A stretch of DNA of 6,252 bases from Deltaproteobacteria bacterium (GCA_031269135.1 JAISZP010000272.1:1-6252), one strand, 5' to 3'; positions 1-5,801 are shown, counted from the first letter of the stretch. A program made the numbers and translations. The notes: generated by a model not told the origin, from the letters alone.

Positions 1-90
1 GTATTAAGAGCGTCGTTGGCAAGATCCTCGCTGTTAAGTTCATCGCCGGCAAGATCCTCGTTGGCAAGAGCATAGCCCGCAAGTTTATCG
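1..90 (-). repeat. 15-bp in-frame tandem array inside phnI (6 units, extends past the edge)
   Basis: Six consecutive 15-bp units start at 1, 16, 31, 46, 61 and 76. Two of them (16-30 and 46-60) differ only in their first bases and share GGCAAGATCCTCG on the plus strand. On the minus strand they encode a pentapeptide pattern [DEY]-x-L-[AN]-[GNS], for example EDLAG, DELNS, EDLAN (PhnI residues about 177-205). The array reaches position 1, so the copy number is a minimum. Confidence 0.92.
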
Positions 91-617
91 CCGCCGACGG
101 GTGAGTCCTGTTCGCCCGACGCGTGAGGTGGGCCGAAATTTTGGCGAGAGCCGCAATTTTGTGGAGAGTCCCCATTTTGGCGAGAGCCGCAATCTTGACG
201 AGCATCGCAATTTCGACCAAGTTCTTCGTTTATCAACCTGTGAGTGTAATCAAAGGTGGCGCCTAGAATTTGACCTCCGGGGACGTCTTTGAAAGTGCCG
301 GATATTCTTCGGTTAAGACGCATTTTTGAACTGTCTATCGGCTGCGAATATCCAAATCGCTTCAAAGTGGCTCTAGCCGCTCTGAGCAAAAATATGGCTT
401 CGACCAAATCCCCGCAAGCTTGTTTAACCGCCAGCGCCGCCATGGGAGGATCGTAGAGCGAGCCTTCGGCTAAAACGCGCTCTACCGCGAGGCTAAGCTG
501 ATGGGTAATCTGCTCGACGGTTATTTCTTCGATTTCTCTGGGGCCTCGGCGTTTTATATCCAAAAGCTTGTGGGCGGCCTCAATGGCTTTCTGGCCCCCT
601 TTGACGGCTACGTACAT
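1..617 (-). CDS. phnI: PhnI, C-P lyase core subunit (5' part; continues past left edge)
   Basis: PhnI is the nucleosidase-type subunit of the C-P lyase system: with PhnG, PhnH and PhnL it replaces adenine of MgATP by the phosphonate, giving ribose 1-phosphonate 5-triphosphate in the cytoplasm. I translated this frame by hand; 205 codons are open and there is no stop before the edge. It starts MYVAVKGGQKAIEAAH and contains EGSLYDPPMAALA (51-63), GDLVEAIFLLRA (69-80), RRISGTFKDVPGGQILG (103-119) and TFDYTHRL (121-128), all hallmarks of the PhnI N-terminal domain. After residue 130 the family-like sequence stops and two in-frame repeat stretches follow: hexapeptides at 133-162 and pentapeptides at 177-205. 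The conserved C-terminal domain must lie to the left if the gene is intact. The start at 617 is fixed by the MYVAVKGG motif; only a weak GCGGA lies upstream. Identity is very sure; the function of the insert is unknown. Confidence 0.95.
   Translation of the reverse strand, partial: MYVAVKGGQKAIEAAHKLLDIKRRGPREIEEITVEQITHQLSLAVERVLAEGSLYDPPMAALAVKQACGDLVEAIFLLRAARATLKRFGYSQPIDSSKMRLNRRISGTFKDVPGGQILGATFDYTHRLINEELGRNCDARQDCGSRQNGDSPQNCGSRQNFGPPHASGEQDSPVGGDKLAGYALANEDLAGDELNSEDLANDALN
134..223 (-). repeat. 18-bp in-frame tandem array inside phnI (5 units)
   Basis: Five 18-bp units start at 134, 152, 170, 188 and 206, with plus-strand consensus close to CGCAATTTTGGCGAGAGC. Units 1 and 3 are the most alike. 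Read on the minus strand in the phnI frame they give hexapeptides LGRNCD, ARQDCG, SRQNGD, SPQNCG, SRQNFG (residues 133-162). A non-repeated 43-bp stretch separates this array from the 15-bp array to the left. No stop or frameshift is introduced. Confidence 0.92.
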
Positions 618-634
618 TATTTGTCCGCTACTTT

Positions 635-726
635 AGGTTGAAGTCAGTCAGGTTAAAGTCCGTTCAGGTTAAAGTCATCGAGTTTAAAGTCGTTTAGGTT
701 AGAGTCCGTCAGTTTAAAATCAGTTT
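635..726 (-). repeat. 15/16-bp tandem array at the phnH-phnI junction
   Basis: Six degenerate units start at 635, 650, 666, 681, 696 and 711 (lengths 15, 16, 15, 15, 15, about 16), each beginning AGGTTAAAGTC or a close variant on the plus strand. The last unit contains the phnH stop (TGA at 711-709) and the last codons of phnH. The rest fills almost all of the 91-base gap up to phnI. The mixed 15/16 period would break a reading frame, which fits non-coding DNA. Confidence 0.88.
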
Positions 727-1335
727 GACCGTTCGAGGAAGCCCGATGAGAGTCGATTCGCCGGCTAACAAGATGTCGATTCCGGTAGGGTAAGAGGCGG
801 TATTTTTGGCCCACAGAGAGACGAATTCATAGGAAAAGTCGTGATTGGAAAAAATGGTTTTTTCTTTGATTCCGGCTCCCGTAGCAGTTAAAGAGGGACC
901 TTTGTTTGAGGCTGATTTCTCCAATATGAAGGTAGCCGAGTGATCCGGATAGCGTTCAGTGCCTATCTTCAAATATTCAAGAGGCGGAATTTCGCTGCAA
1001 GACGATATTATGAAAAACAGAGCTTCGCTTGGAGTTTCGGTCACAACTACCCCTTGATGAAACGAAAGCCAGCTTTTAGCGTCATGGTAGTTATCGGAAA
1101 TCCACACCGGAGTATGGTGGTCGGTGAGGGTTAAAGCCAAAGCCGCCATTAAAGGCGGAAGAGGAGGGGAGTCTTGAAAAAACGCTCTCGAATCGGCTGA
1201 AATTTCCGAAGTCGGAGAAGAGAGAGCCTGCAAAGCCCAGCGAAAGACTATTTGACTCGAGAGACAGTAATCGGTAAATCCTCCGGAAATAGAATCGCCG
1301 GCAAGTTTTTGTCTAGTCATCATCACCTTCGTCAT
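709..1335 (-). CDS. phnH: PhnH, C-P lyase core subunit
   Basis: PhnH is a small homodimeric subunit of the PhnGHIJ core complex, needed for the ATP-dependent activation of phosphonates. The protein carries family features in the expected order: GGFTDYCLSSQIVFRWALQAL near residues 18-38, TLTDHHTPVWIS (69-80), ATGAGIKE (151-158), YPTGIDILLAGE (182-193) and LPRTVKL (199-205) at the end. Length is 208 residues from the start chosen here, normal for PhnH. The start is uncertain because it lies in a tandem array. ATG at 1335 has AGGAG five bases upstream; ATG at 1320 has GAAGG five bases upstream; the longest frame opens at ATG 1353. The conserved part begins only at about the GGF motif, so homology does not decide. 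It follows phnG and precedes phnI, as in known phn operons. Identity is sure, start is not. Confidence 0.93.
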   Translation of the reverse strand: MTKVMMTRQKLAGDSISGGFTDYCLSSQIVFRWALQALSSPTSEISADSRAFFQDSPPLPPLMAALALTLTDHHTPVWISDNYHDAKSWLSFHQGVVVTETPSEALFFIISSCSEIPPLEYLKIGTERYPDHSATFILEKSASNKGPSLTATGAGIKEKTIFSNHDFSYEFVSLWAKNTASYPTGIDILLAGESTLIGLPRTVKLILN

Positions 1336-1404
1336 CATCACTCCTGTCGTCATCGCTTCTAGTCGTCATCACTTCTGTCATCATCGCCTCTAGTCATTAT
1401 CGCC
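1312..1404 (-). repeat. 15/16-bp tandem array spanning the phnG stop and phnH start
   Basis: Read on the minus strand, six units run 1404-1389, 1388-1373, 1372-1357 (16 bp each) and 1356-1342, 1341-1327, 1326-1312 (15 bp each), with consensus about GGYGATGATGACTAGA. Unit 1 contains the phnG stop (TAG at 1392-1390). Units 4-6 lie in the longest phnH frame and encode MTTG-VMMTK-VMMTR. The 16-bp units are the ones outside a long reading frame. AGGAG or GAAGG before double ATGs in the last units makes each a possible translation start. Confidence 0.92.
1313..1384 (-). CDS. possible 23-codon bridging ORF between phnG and phnH
   Basis: A frame opens at ATG 1384, just after AGAGG, and runs through the repeat array to TAG at 1315-1313. 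It would encode a short peptide, MMTEVMTTRSDDDRSDDD followed by EGDDD, whose stop overlaps the phnH start region as ATGACTAG. The sequence is only repeat-derived, so a function for the peptide is unlikely. It could still matter by carrying ribosomes from the phnG end to the phnH start and keeping translation coupled. This is inference; no family is recognised. Confidence 0.25.
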   Translation of the reverse strand: MMTEVMTTRSDDDRSDDDEGDDD

Positions 1405-1839
1405 CCGGACCATCGTGAAGAACTCGACCACGGTTGAGGCTACTTGACTTTGTTGGGCGGCCTGCGCGCGGGAAAGCGAGGTCGCAAGTTCATTGAGAAG
1501 TCCTGCGATCGCCTCGGTAAAACGAGGATTTTGGTAAAGAGCGTCGGCTGCCGCGACCGCTAAAGCTTTTTCAGGGTCGTCAGAGATGACGTAGCCGTGG
1601 CCGATAAATCCCTCGATGCTGACGCTGCAGCGGGTGACGAGCATTTCCCCCAAATTGAAAGGCGCTCCGGTTCCTCCGACTCTGCCTCTGACCATGATCA
1701 GACCTTTTTCAGGTCTTCTTAGGTATCTAAGTTCCGGAAGCTCTCCCAGAGACTCCAGGGATTTGATGAGGATTTTTCGATCGCCCAACGTTAAAGTTCG
1801 AAGGATCTGAGATCTGGTCGGCATTTTAGGCAAACTCAT
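1390..1839 (-). CDS. phnG: PhnG, C-P lyase core subunit
   Basis: PhnG is a small subunit of the PhnGHIJ core complex that takes part in forming ribose 1-phosphonate 5-triphosphate from phosphonate and ATP. The 149-residue product has the usual length. It shows the family's GLIMVRGRVGGTGAPFNLGEM block (about residues 46-66), LVTRCSVSI (67-75), GHGYVISDDPEKALAVAAADAL (80-101) and the diagnostic C-terminal EFFTMVRGDN. The start at ATG 1839 has no clear Shine-Dalgarno sequence; a second ATG five codons in (1824) is possible. It is separated from the DUF1045 gene by a 110-base gap full of 14-bp repeats, and its stop is in the first unit of the phnG-phnH array. The terminal GDND is part of that repeat as well as of the family signature, so the array may have grown from the native gene end. 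Confidence 0.95.
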   Translation of the reverse strand: MSLPKMPTRSQILRTLTLGDRKILIKSLESLGELPELRYLRRPEKGLIMVRGRVGGTGAPFNLGEMLVTRCSVSIEGFIGHGYVISDDPEKALAVAAADALYQNPRFTEAIAGLLNELATSLSRAQAAQQSQVASTVVEFFTMVRGDND

Positions 1840-1851
1840 CTATTACACGCT

Positions 1852-1992
1852 TTAATGGACACGTTTTAATGGACATTGTCAAAGTTGCAAGGTTCAAGTC
1901 GTAAGCTTTAAGCGACATTGTTCAAGCGGCATGATTTAATCGACGCGCTTTAATCGACATGGCTTAATGGGACATGGCTCAGCGATTTAGCT
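1852..1992 (-). repeat. 14-bp tandem array covering the DUF1045 gene end and the gap to phnG
   Basis: About ten 14-bp units start at 1852, 1866, 1880, 1894, 1908, 1922, 1936, 1950, 1964 (15 bp) and 1979; plus-strand consensus is about TTAATCGACATGGC. Units at 1880 and 1894 are the most worn. The DUF1045 stop (TAA, 1952-1950) is the TTA that begins one unit, and the two units before it encode the tail LSHVP-LSHVD. The array ends about 12 bases before the phnG ATG and fills the gap. Confidence 0.92.
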
Positions 1993-2702
1993 AAAGAAAC
2001 TTCTTGAACTACTCTGAATGGTTCTCCGACTGCCTCTTGGGCGCAAAGAGACAAGCTGTCGATGGGGAAATTCAAAAGCAGTTTTTTAGTGAAGATTTTG
2101 GATAACCCTAAAAACCAAGGGTGTTTTTCAAGTTCTTCAGTCAGAAAGACGTTGTCGAAAGTAACTTTTTCAAAACTGTCCCAGACCGTAAGGTGAAATT
2201 TAAAATCTTCGAAAATGTGAGGATAACCCCAATTGAGAAAATTTGATTGCTCCTTAAAGTTCATCGGTCCTCTATGGGTCCACTCTTTCGCGGTCGGCGG
2301 CAGGCGATGACGGTTAAAGGTCTTCACCAAATCGGATTCCAAAGCGCTTAATGCTTCAGGCGGCTGATGTAGAGCGGTCAAAGCCGGAAACCCGCCGTCC
2401 ATGATCTTCAGGGCGAGGGATTCAAGCACGATGGCGCAGTGGCGCTGCGATACATCTTTGAGGGTTTGAACAAGTTCTTCTTCCGAATCCTGGGTTCTGA
2501 AGGGCGCGACCATTGTCGCGTGAAAGCCGTAAATTCCCGCCCAAGGAGGAAACGGCATCTCCGGGAAGTTCGGCGGAAGTTCCATCGGCGGGGGAGCAAG
2601 TTCATCGCCGGTTACGATGCAGCGCCCTAAAACGCTTGCTCCCAATTTATACAATTTGCTTTCGAGCTTTGGAACGTGGTAGATGGAATAACGGTAGGCC
2701 AT
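1950..2702 (-). CDS. DUF1045-family phosphonate metabolism protein, 2H-phosphoesterase-like
   Basis: This is the DUF1045 protein often found in phn operons. The 250-residue product starts [12 protein letters not shown] and holds two H-x-T motifs, HAT at 61-63 (in GIYGFHATMVAPF) and HLT at 170-172 (in FKFHLTVW), about 109 residues apart, the pattern of 2H phosphoesterases. LNWGYPHIFEDFKFHLT (156-172) is typical of the family. 2H enzymes open cyclic phosphates; I infer, without proof, that it may act on a cyclic phosphate of the pathway such as phosphoribosyl 1,2-cyclic phosphate, the PhnP substrate. The start is ATG 2702, sharing one base with the phnE stop (TGATG), so translation is probably coupled; a TTG at 2705 is less likely. 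The last ten residues, LSHVPLSHVD, are encoded by 14/15-bp repeats and look like a slippage-made tail. Confidence 0.88.
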   Translation of the reverse strand: MAYRYSIYHVPKLESKLYKLGASVLGRCIVTGDELAPPPMELPPNFPEMPFPPWAGIYGFHATMVAPFRTQDSEEELVQTLKDVSQRHCAIVLESLALKIMDGGFPALTALHQPPEALSALESDLVKTFNRHRLPPTAKEWTHRGPMNFKEQSNFLNWGYPHIFEDFKFHLTVWDSFEKVTFDNVFLTEELEKHPWFLGLSKIFTKKLLLNFPIDSLSLCAQEAVGEPFRVVQEVSLAKSLSHVPLSHVD

Positions 2703-2704
2703 CA
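2700..2704 (-). promoter_or_regulatory. TGATG stop/start overlap, phnE to DUF1045 gene
   Basis: The phnE TGA (2704-2702) and the DUF1045 ATG (2702-2700) share one base. No good Shine-Dalgarno sequence precedes the ATG, so re-initiation by ribosomes finishing phnE is the likely way this gene is translated. Confidence 0.8.
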
Positions 2705-3580
2705 AATAACCATTTTTCTTAGGTGCTGGGAAATCAGATCGAAAAGCGTCACGGCGACGATGATCACCAGCATCGTCGTGCAGGTTTGGGGAAACAAAAA
2801 CCCGCGAATCTGCTCCCAGAGAATGACGCCGATGCCGCCGGCGCCAACCATGCCGACGACCGTCGCCGAGCGGACGTTGCTTTCAAAACGGTAGAGAGTG
2901 AAAGATATCCACAGAGGAAGCACCTGCGGGAGAATCCCGAACCAAACTTCACTCAGCAGTCCCGCGCCGGTTGAACGTATTCCTTCCACCGGCCTCGGAT
3001 CGACCGCTTCGACAGCTTCGGAGAAGAGTTTCGCCAAAATCCCCGTCGTATGTATCCACAGAGCCAAAACTCCGGCGAAAGCCCCCAGCCCCACCGTCAC
3101 CACGAAGAGCATCGCGAAGACCATTTCGTTGATGGCTCTGGCCGCGTCCATGACCCTTCGGACAGGCTGACGAACCCACATCGGAACGACGTTTTCCGAA
3201 CTCATCACCCCGAGGGGCACCGCGCAGATGACTGCCAAGATGGTGCCCCACAAGGCGATGTGAATGGTTATTATCATTTCTTTAAGATATAAGCTCAGAT
3301 CGCTTGGGTCAGGCGGAAAAAAGTCGGAAATCAAAGTGGCCATATTGCCGCTGTCTCGAATCAAGTTCATCGGGTTGATCTCGGCGCCTATCCACGACCA
3401 AACTAAAACTGCGGCGATTATTGCGAGCCAACCGACCCTTTTGGGACCCCACTTCGATTTCTTGTTTAGAGAAGGATGGTTTTTCTCGGGAGATGCGAAA
3501 GAAACATCCTCGGCCAATCCCTCGAATTTTGAGACGGCTGCCTTGATAGCGGGGCGATCTGGGCTTGACTTATCCGGCAT
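2702..3580 (-). CDS. phnE: PhnE, phosphonate ABC transporter permease
   Basis: PhnE is the inner-membrane permease through which phosphonates enter after delivery by PhnD, powered by PhnC. The 292-residue product has a hydrophilic N-terminal tail of about 45 residues, then hydrophobic segments near 49-66, 103-125, 154-182, 211-230, 240-255 and 268-285. The binding-protein-dependent permease block is clear: [15 protein letters not shown] (210-224), then [21 protein letters not shown] (231-251), the loop region that docks on the ATPase. [28 protein letters not shown] (147-174) is also typical of PhnE. The start at ATG 3580 has TAGGA seven bases upstream, overlapping the phnD stop; the gap to phnD is nine bases. 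The N-terminal tail is charged, and I see no domain in it. Identity is sure. Confidence 0.95.
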   Translation of the reverse strand: MPDKSSPDRPAIKAAVSKFEGLAEDVSFASPEKNHPSLNKKSKWGPKRVGWLAIIAAVLVWSWIGAEINPMNLIRDSGNMATLISDFFPPDPSDLSLYLKEMIITIHIALWGTILAVICAVPLGVMSSENVVPMWVRQPVRRVMDAARAINEMVFAMLFVVTVGLGAFAGVLALWIHTTGILAKLFSEAVEAVDPRPVEGIRSTGAGLLSEVWFGILPQVLPLWISFTLYRFESNVRSATVVGMVGAGGIGVILWEQIRGFLFPQTCTTMLVIIVAVTLFDLISQHLRKMVI

Positions 3581-3589
3581 TGCAGATTC

Positions 3590-4582
3590 CTACTTCTTTG
3601 CGAGCTCGGCTAATTGTTTTTCGATCTCAGCCAAGCGCTCTTTTTGCGAATCGCTTAAATCGCCTCTGTCTTCAATGGTCTTTTTCTCCTTGAAAAGCTC
3701 AAGCTGCCGAATGGGTATCAATTGGTCGTTATTGGAAACCTTAAAGCCTTGCCACTGAAGGCTTTTAAGGATCTCAGCCTGCTTGGGATCGCTTTTGCCG
3801 TAACCGAGCAAGAAATCGTCTATCTTCTTTTTGAGATCGTTGGGCAAATCTTTGCGGCGGACGAGCGGATCGCTGGGAATCAGGGGGCTTGTCCAAATAA
3901 CTTTGATTAGTTGTCTTTTATCCGGGAAAGTCACTTCCAAGCGGCTTAAATTTTCGCTGTTGTTGGTGGCGACGTCGAGCTGACCATTAGCCACCGATAA
4001 AGCGTTTGTTTCGTGGTTGGACGTCAAGTTGCGCTTAAAAGCCGACTTGGGATCCACGTTGTTTAAAGCGAAAACGTAATAGCCCGGGACGAGAAAGCCT
4101 GAGGTCGAATTTGGATCGCCGTTGCCGAAAGCGAGATTTTTAGCCTCTTTAAACATATCCTCGATGGAATTAAGGGGAGAATCGACGTGGGCTATGATGT
4201 GAGAGTAATATCCTTCGCTGCCGTCGGCGGCGATGGTCTGCATGAAGACTTCGCCGTCGGCTCTGTCCACCGCTTCCATGGCTGATTTATTGCCGTACCA
4301 AGCCAACTGCACTTTATTGAAACGCATGGCCTCAATGATGCCGGCATAGTCGGTGGCGAAGAAAGCGTTGATTTTCAGGCCTGTTTGGGCTCTGAAATCG
4401 TCCAAGAACGGTTCCCAAATTTTCTTGAGGTTCACGGAAGATTCGGTGGAGATGATTCCGAAGTTAATCTCGGCGTCCTGGGCGGAAAGCGATTTCGAGA
4501 AAGTAAGCACGCAAGAAAACAAGGTGAAAATGACCAATAAAATCGTCAATTTCCAAGTGGTCATTTTTGCGGTTGAACGCAT
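3590..4582 (-). CDS. phnD: PhnD, periplasmic phosphonate-binding protein
   Basis: PhnD captures phosphonates in the periplasm and hands them to PhnE/PhnC. The product, 330 residues from this start, opens with a basic N-terminus, a hydrophobic core (LTILLVIFTLFSCVLTF) and a likely signal peptidase I site after SLSA. NFGIISTES, NAFFATDYAGIIEAMRFNKV and FGNGDPNSTSGFLVPGYYVF are nearly textbook PhnD. Positions matching the ligand contacts known for E. coli PhnD are kept: Tyr in TDYAG, Tyr in AWYGN, Ser-Thr in NSTSG, Glu in HETNA and Asp in DVATNN. A charged C-terminal stretch (about the last 35 residues) looks like a coiled coil. ATG 4582 is chosen because AAAGGAG ends six bases before it; a TTG at 4588 abuts that site. 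Gap to phnC is 57 bases, to phnE nine. Confidence 0.96.
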   Translation of the reverse strand: MRSTAKMTTWKLTILLVIFTLFSCVLTFSKSLSAQDAEINFGIISTESSVNLKKIWEPFLDDFRAQTGLKINAFFATDYAGIIEAMRFNKVQLAWYGNKSAMEAVDRADGEVFMQTIAADGSEGYYSHIIAHVDSPLNSIEDMFKEAKNLAFGNGDPNSTSGFLVPGYYVFALNNVDPKSAFKRNLTSNHETNALSVANGQLDVATNNSENLSRLEVTFPDKRQLIKVIWTSPLIPSDPLVRRKDLPNDLKKKIDDFLLGYGKSDPKQAEILKSLQWQGFKVSNNDQLIPIRQLELFKEKKTIEDRGDLSDSQKERLAEIEKQLAELAKK

Positions 4583-4588
4583 TTTCAA

Positions 4589-4595
4589 CTCCTTT
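4589..4595 (-). promoter_or_regulatory. phnD: phnD ribosome binding site
   Basis: AAAGGAG on the minus strand lies six bases before ATG 4582. It is the strongest Shine-Dalgarno sequence in the operon, which suits a binding protein needed in excess, and it decides against the TTG two codons upstream. Confidence 0.8.
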
Positions 4596-4624
4596 GATTG
4601 GGTTTAAAAAAATTCCAAAACTGC

Positions 4625-4641
4625 AAGGCTTTTCAGCCCTT
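4625..4641 (-). other. small GAAA-loop hairpin in the phnC-phnD gap
   Basis: On the minus strand AAGGGCT-GAAA-AGCCTT can form a six-pair stem with one bulged G and a GAAA tetraloop, starting within the phnC stop codon. The T-run (4612-4606) is 13 bases further on, so it does not look like a terminator. It could protect or process the mRNA between the two genes; it may also be chance. Confidence 0.3.
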
Positions 4642-5485
4642 ATTGGTAAAAAATTTCAGGTGAAATATCTCTTTTCGAGAGCGTTTTTGGAGAGCGAGGC
4701 ATGGATTCGGCGTCAAGGTTGCTTTTAAACAAAGAGGCGGCGCTTTCCCCGTAGATCGTCCGCATTCTGTCGACGGTCAATCCTTTGCTTGGGCCGTCGT
4801 AATAAATCTGCCCGCAGCATAAGGCCACCGCCCGGGGGCAGTATTTTATCGCGTACTCGATTTGATGAAGGCTGACCACGACGGTAAGCCCGTCTTCCAA
4901 ATTAAGTTTTCGTAAAAGCTCCATGACCATGATCGAACTTTCAGGGTCAAGTGAAGCTATCGGCTCGTCGGCTAGGATTAGGCTTGCTTTTTGAACCAAA
5001 GTCCTGGCTATGGCGGCTCGCTGCTGTTGGCCGCCGGAAAGGGTCGAGGCCCTTTGATTAGCCATCCCCGCCATTCCGACTTTAAGAAGAGCTTCTTTGG
5101 CGAGCTGTCGATCTTGTTCGCTGAAAGCCATGAACAATGCCCGCAAAAGCGAGGTTCGTCCTAAAGCTCCCATTAAGATGTTCGTCAGAACGTTTAAGCG
5201 GCCCACTAGGTTAAACTGCTGAAAAACGACGCCGATGCGTCTTCTAAGTATTCTGATGTCGGAATTTATGTTTCCGCCGCTCTGTATTATTTTATTTTCC
5301 ACAATCACGGAACTGTCGCCTTGGTCTGAGGCCACCAGCGCCGATACATGACGCAATAAAGTGGATTTGCCGGAGCCTGACGCTCCTATGAGGGCCACCA
5401 TTTCGCCGGGTTTTATCCGAAGATTGACGTCCGATAAGGCTTTAGTTCGACCAAAGCTTTTCGACAAATTTGATATCTGTATCAT
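4640..5485 (-). CDS. phnC: PhnC, phosphonate ABC transporter ATPase
   Basis: PhnC is the cytoplasmic ATPase that drives phosphonate import through PhnE. All ABC motifs are present in the 281-residue product: Walker A GASGSGKST (34-42), Q-loop VVFQQFN (86-92), signature LSGGQQQR (149-156), Walker B LILADEP (169-175, catalytic Glu 174) and the switch His 207 in VSLHQ. The helical stretch GALGRTSLLRALFMAFSEQD (106-125) between Q-loop and signature is typical of PhnC rather than other importer ATPases. About 25 residues at the C-terminus (SNLDAESMPRSPKT onward) look like a non-conserved tail, slightly longer than usual. The start at ATG 5485 has GGGAG eleven bases upstream, rather far. It is the first gene of the operon in this window, downstream of the candidate promoter. 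Confidence 0.96.
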   Translation of the reverse strand: MIQISNLSKSFGRTKALSDVNLRIKPGEMVALIGASGSGKSTLLRHVSALVASDQGDSSVIVENKIIQSGGNINSDIRILRRRIGVVFQQFNLVGRLNVLTNILMGALGRTSLLRALFMAFSEQDRQLAKEALLKVGMAGMANQRASTLSGGQQQRAAIARTLVQKASLILADEPIASLDPESSIMVMELLRKLNLEDGLTVVVSLHQIEYAIKYCPRAVALCCGQIYYDGPSKGLTVDRMRTIYGESAASLFKSNLDAESMPRSPKTLSKRDISPEIFYQ

Positions 5486-5544
5486 TTAAAGAAATTCTCC
5501 CTTGAAATAGTTGAGATTTAGAACTCTTGGACCTTTCAGGAGAA

Positions 5545-5550
5545 ATTATA
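5545..5550 (-). promoter_or_regulatory. candidate -10 box of the phn operon promoter
   Basis: A perfect TATAAT on the minus strand, about 60 bases before the phnC ATG. No good TTGACA lies 16-18 bases upstream; the direct repeats at 5559-5587 cover that place, as expected for an activator-dependent promoter. Confidence 0.55.
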
Positions 5551-5558
5551 GGGAAGGC

Positions 5559-5587
5559 ATGTTAGAAAGTTATTTAGGCCATGTAAA
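5559..5587 (-). promoter_or_regulatory. candidate PhoB-type binding site (Pho-box-like direct repeats)
   Basis: On the minus strand three 7-mers occur at exact 11-base steps: TTTACAT (5587-5581), TAAATAA (5576-5570) and CTAACAT (5565-5559), ending eight bases before the TATAAT. Pho boxes are 7-base direct repeats (CTGTCAT-like) with 4-base spacers placed over the -35 region, and phn operons are commonly phosphate-starvation controlled. The match to CTGTCAT is only partial (the CAT end is kept in two of three), so this is a suggestion. Confidence 0.4.
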
Positions 5588-5668
5588 GAATCGGGAAAAT
5601 TGACCTGATGTAAAATTTCCGCGAAGTTTCGGCGGCAAGAGTCCAAAACGGAATGCCGGCGCTGTTTG

Positions 5669-5722
5669 GCGTTAAAGATAATTAGAGCGTTAAAGCTTAT
5701 TGGAGCGTTAAAGGTAGAGGCA
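5669..5722. repeat. 18-bp tandem array (about 3 units)
   Basis: GCGTTAAAG recurs at 5669, 5687 and 5705, that is with an 18-base period; the first two units also share ATT-GA further on. The third fades after GCGTTAAAGG. Confidence 0.75.
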
Positions 5723-5801
5723 AGGTCGGCGACAAGCTGAGAACTCGAAAAGCCGGTCGCGATCGTCGTATGTAAGGCTAATGTTATGTTATGTCAGGTA
5801 A

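Noticed and set aside
1..223. CRISPR array
   Set aside because: Repeats are directly adjacent without unique spacers, units are only 15-18 bp, and the region is coding for PhnI.
101..292. Plus-strand frame of 63 codons with repeated GESRN-like peptides
   Set aside because: It is the complement of the phnI 18-bp array; the minus-strand frame has clear PhnI homology and continues on both sides.
2439..3758. Several plus-strand frames opposite the DUF1045 gene, phnE and phnD
   Set aside because: They lack recognisable motifs and lie opposite genes with clear family identity; they are shadows.
4505..4516. Lipoprotein signal in PhnD (LFSC)
   Set aside because: Phe before Ser-Cys is a poor lipobox, and a good signal peptidase I site (SLSA) follows ten residues later.
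4583..4588. TTG start for PhnD two codons upstream of the chosen ATG
   Set aside because: The Shine-Dalgarno sequence AAAGGAG abuts the TTG directly, but is ideally placed for ATG 4582.
4606..4641. Terminator between phnC and phnD
   Set aside because: The hairpin is short with a bulge and the T-run is 13 bases away; phnD needs the same transcript.
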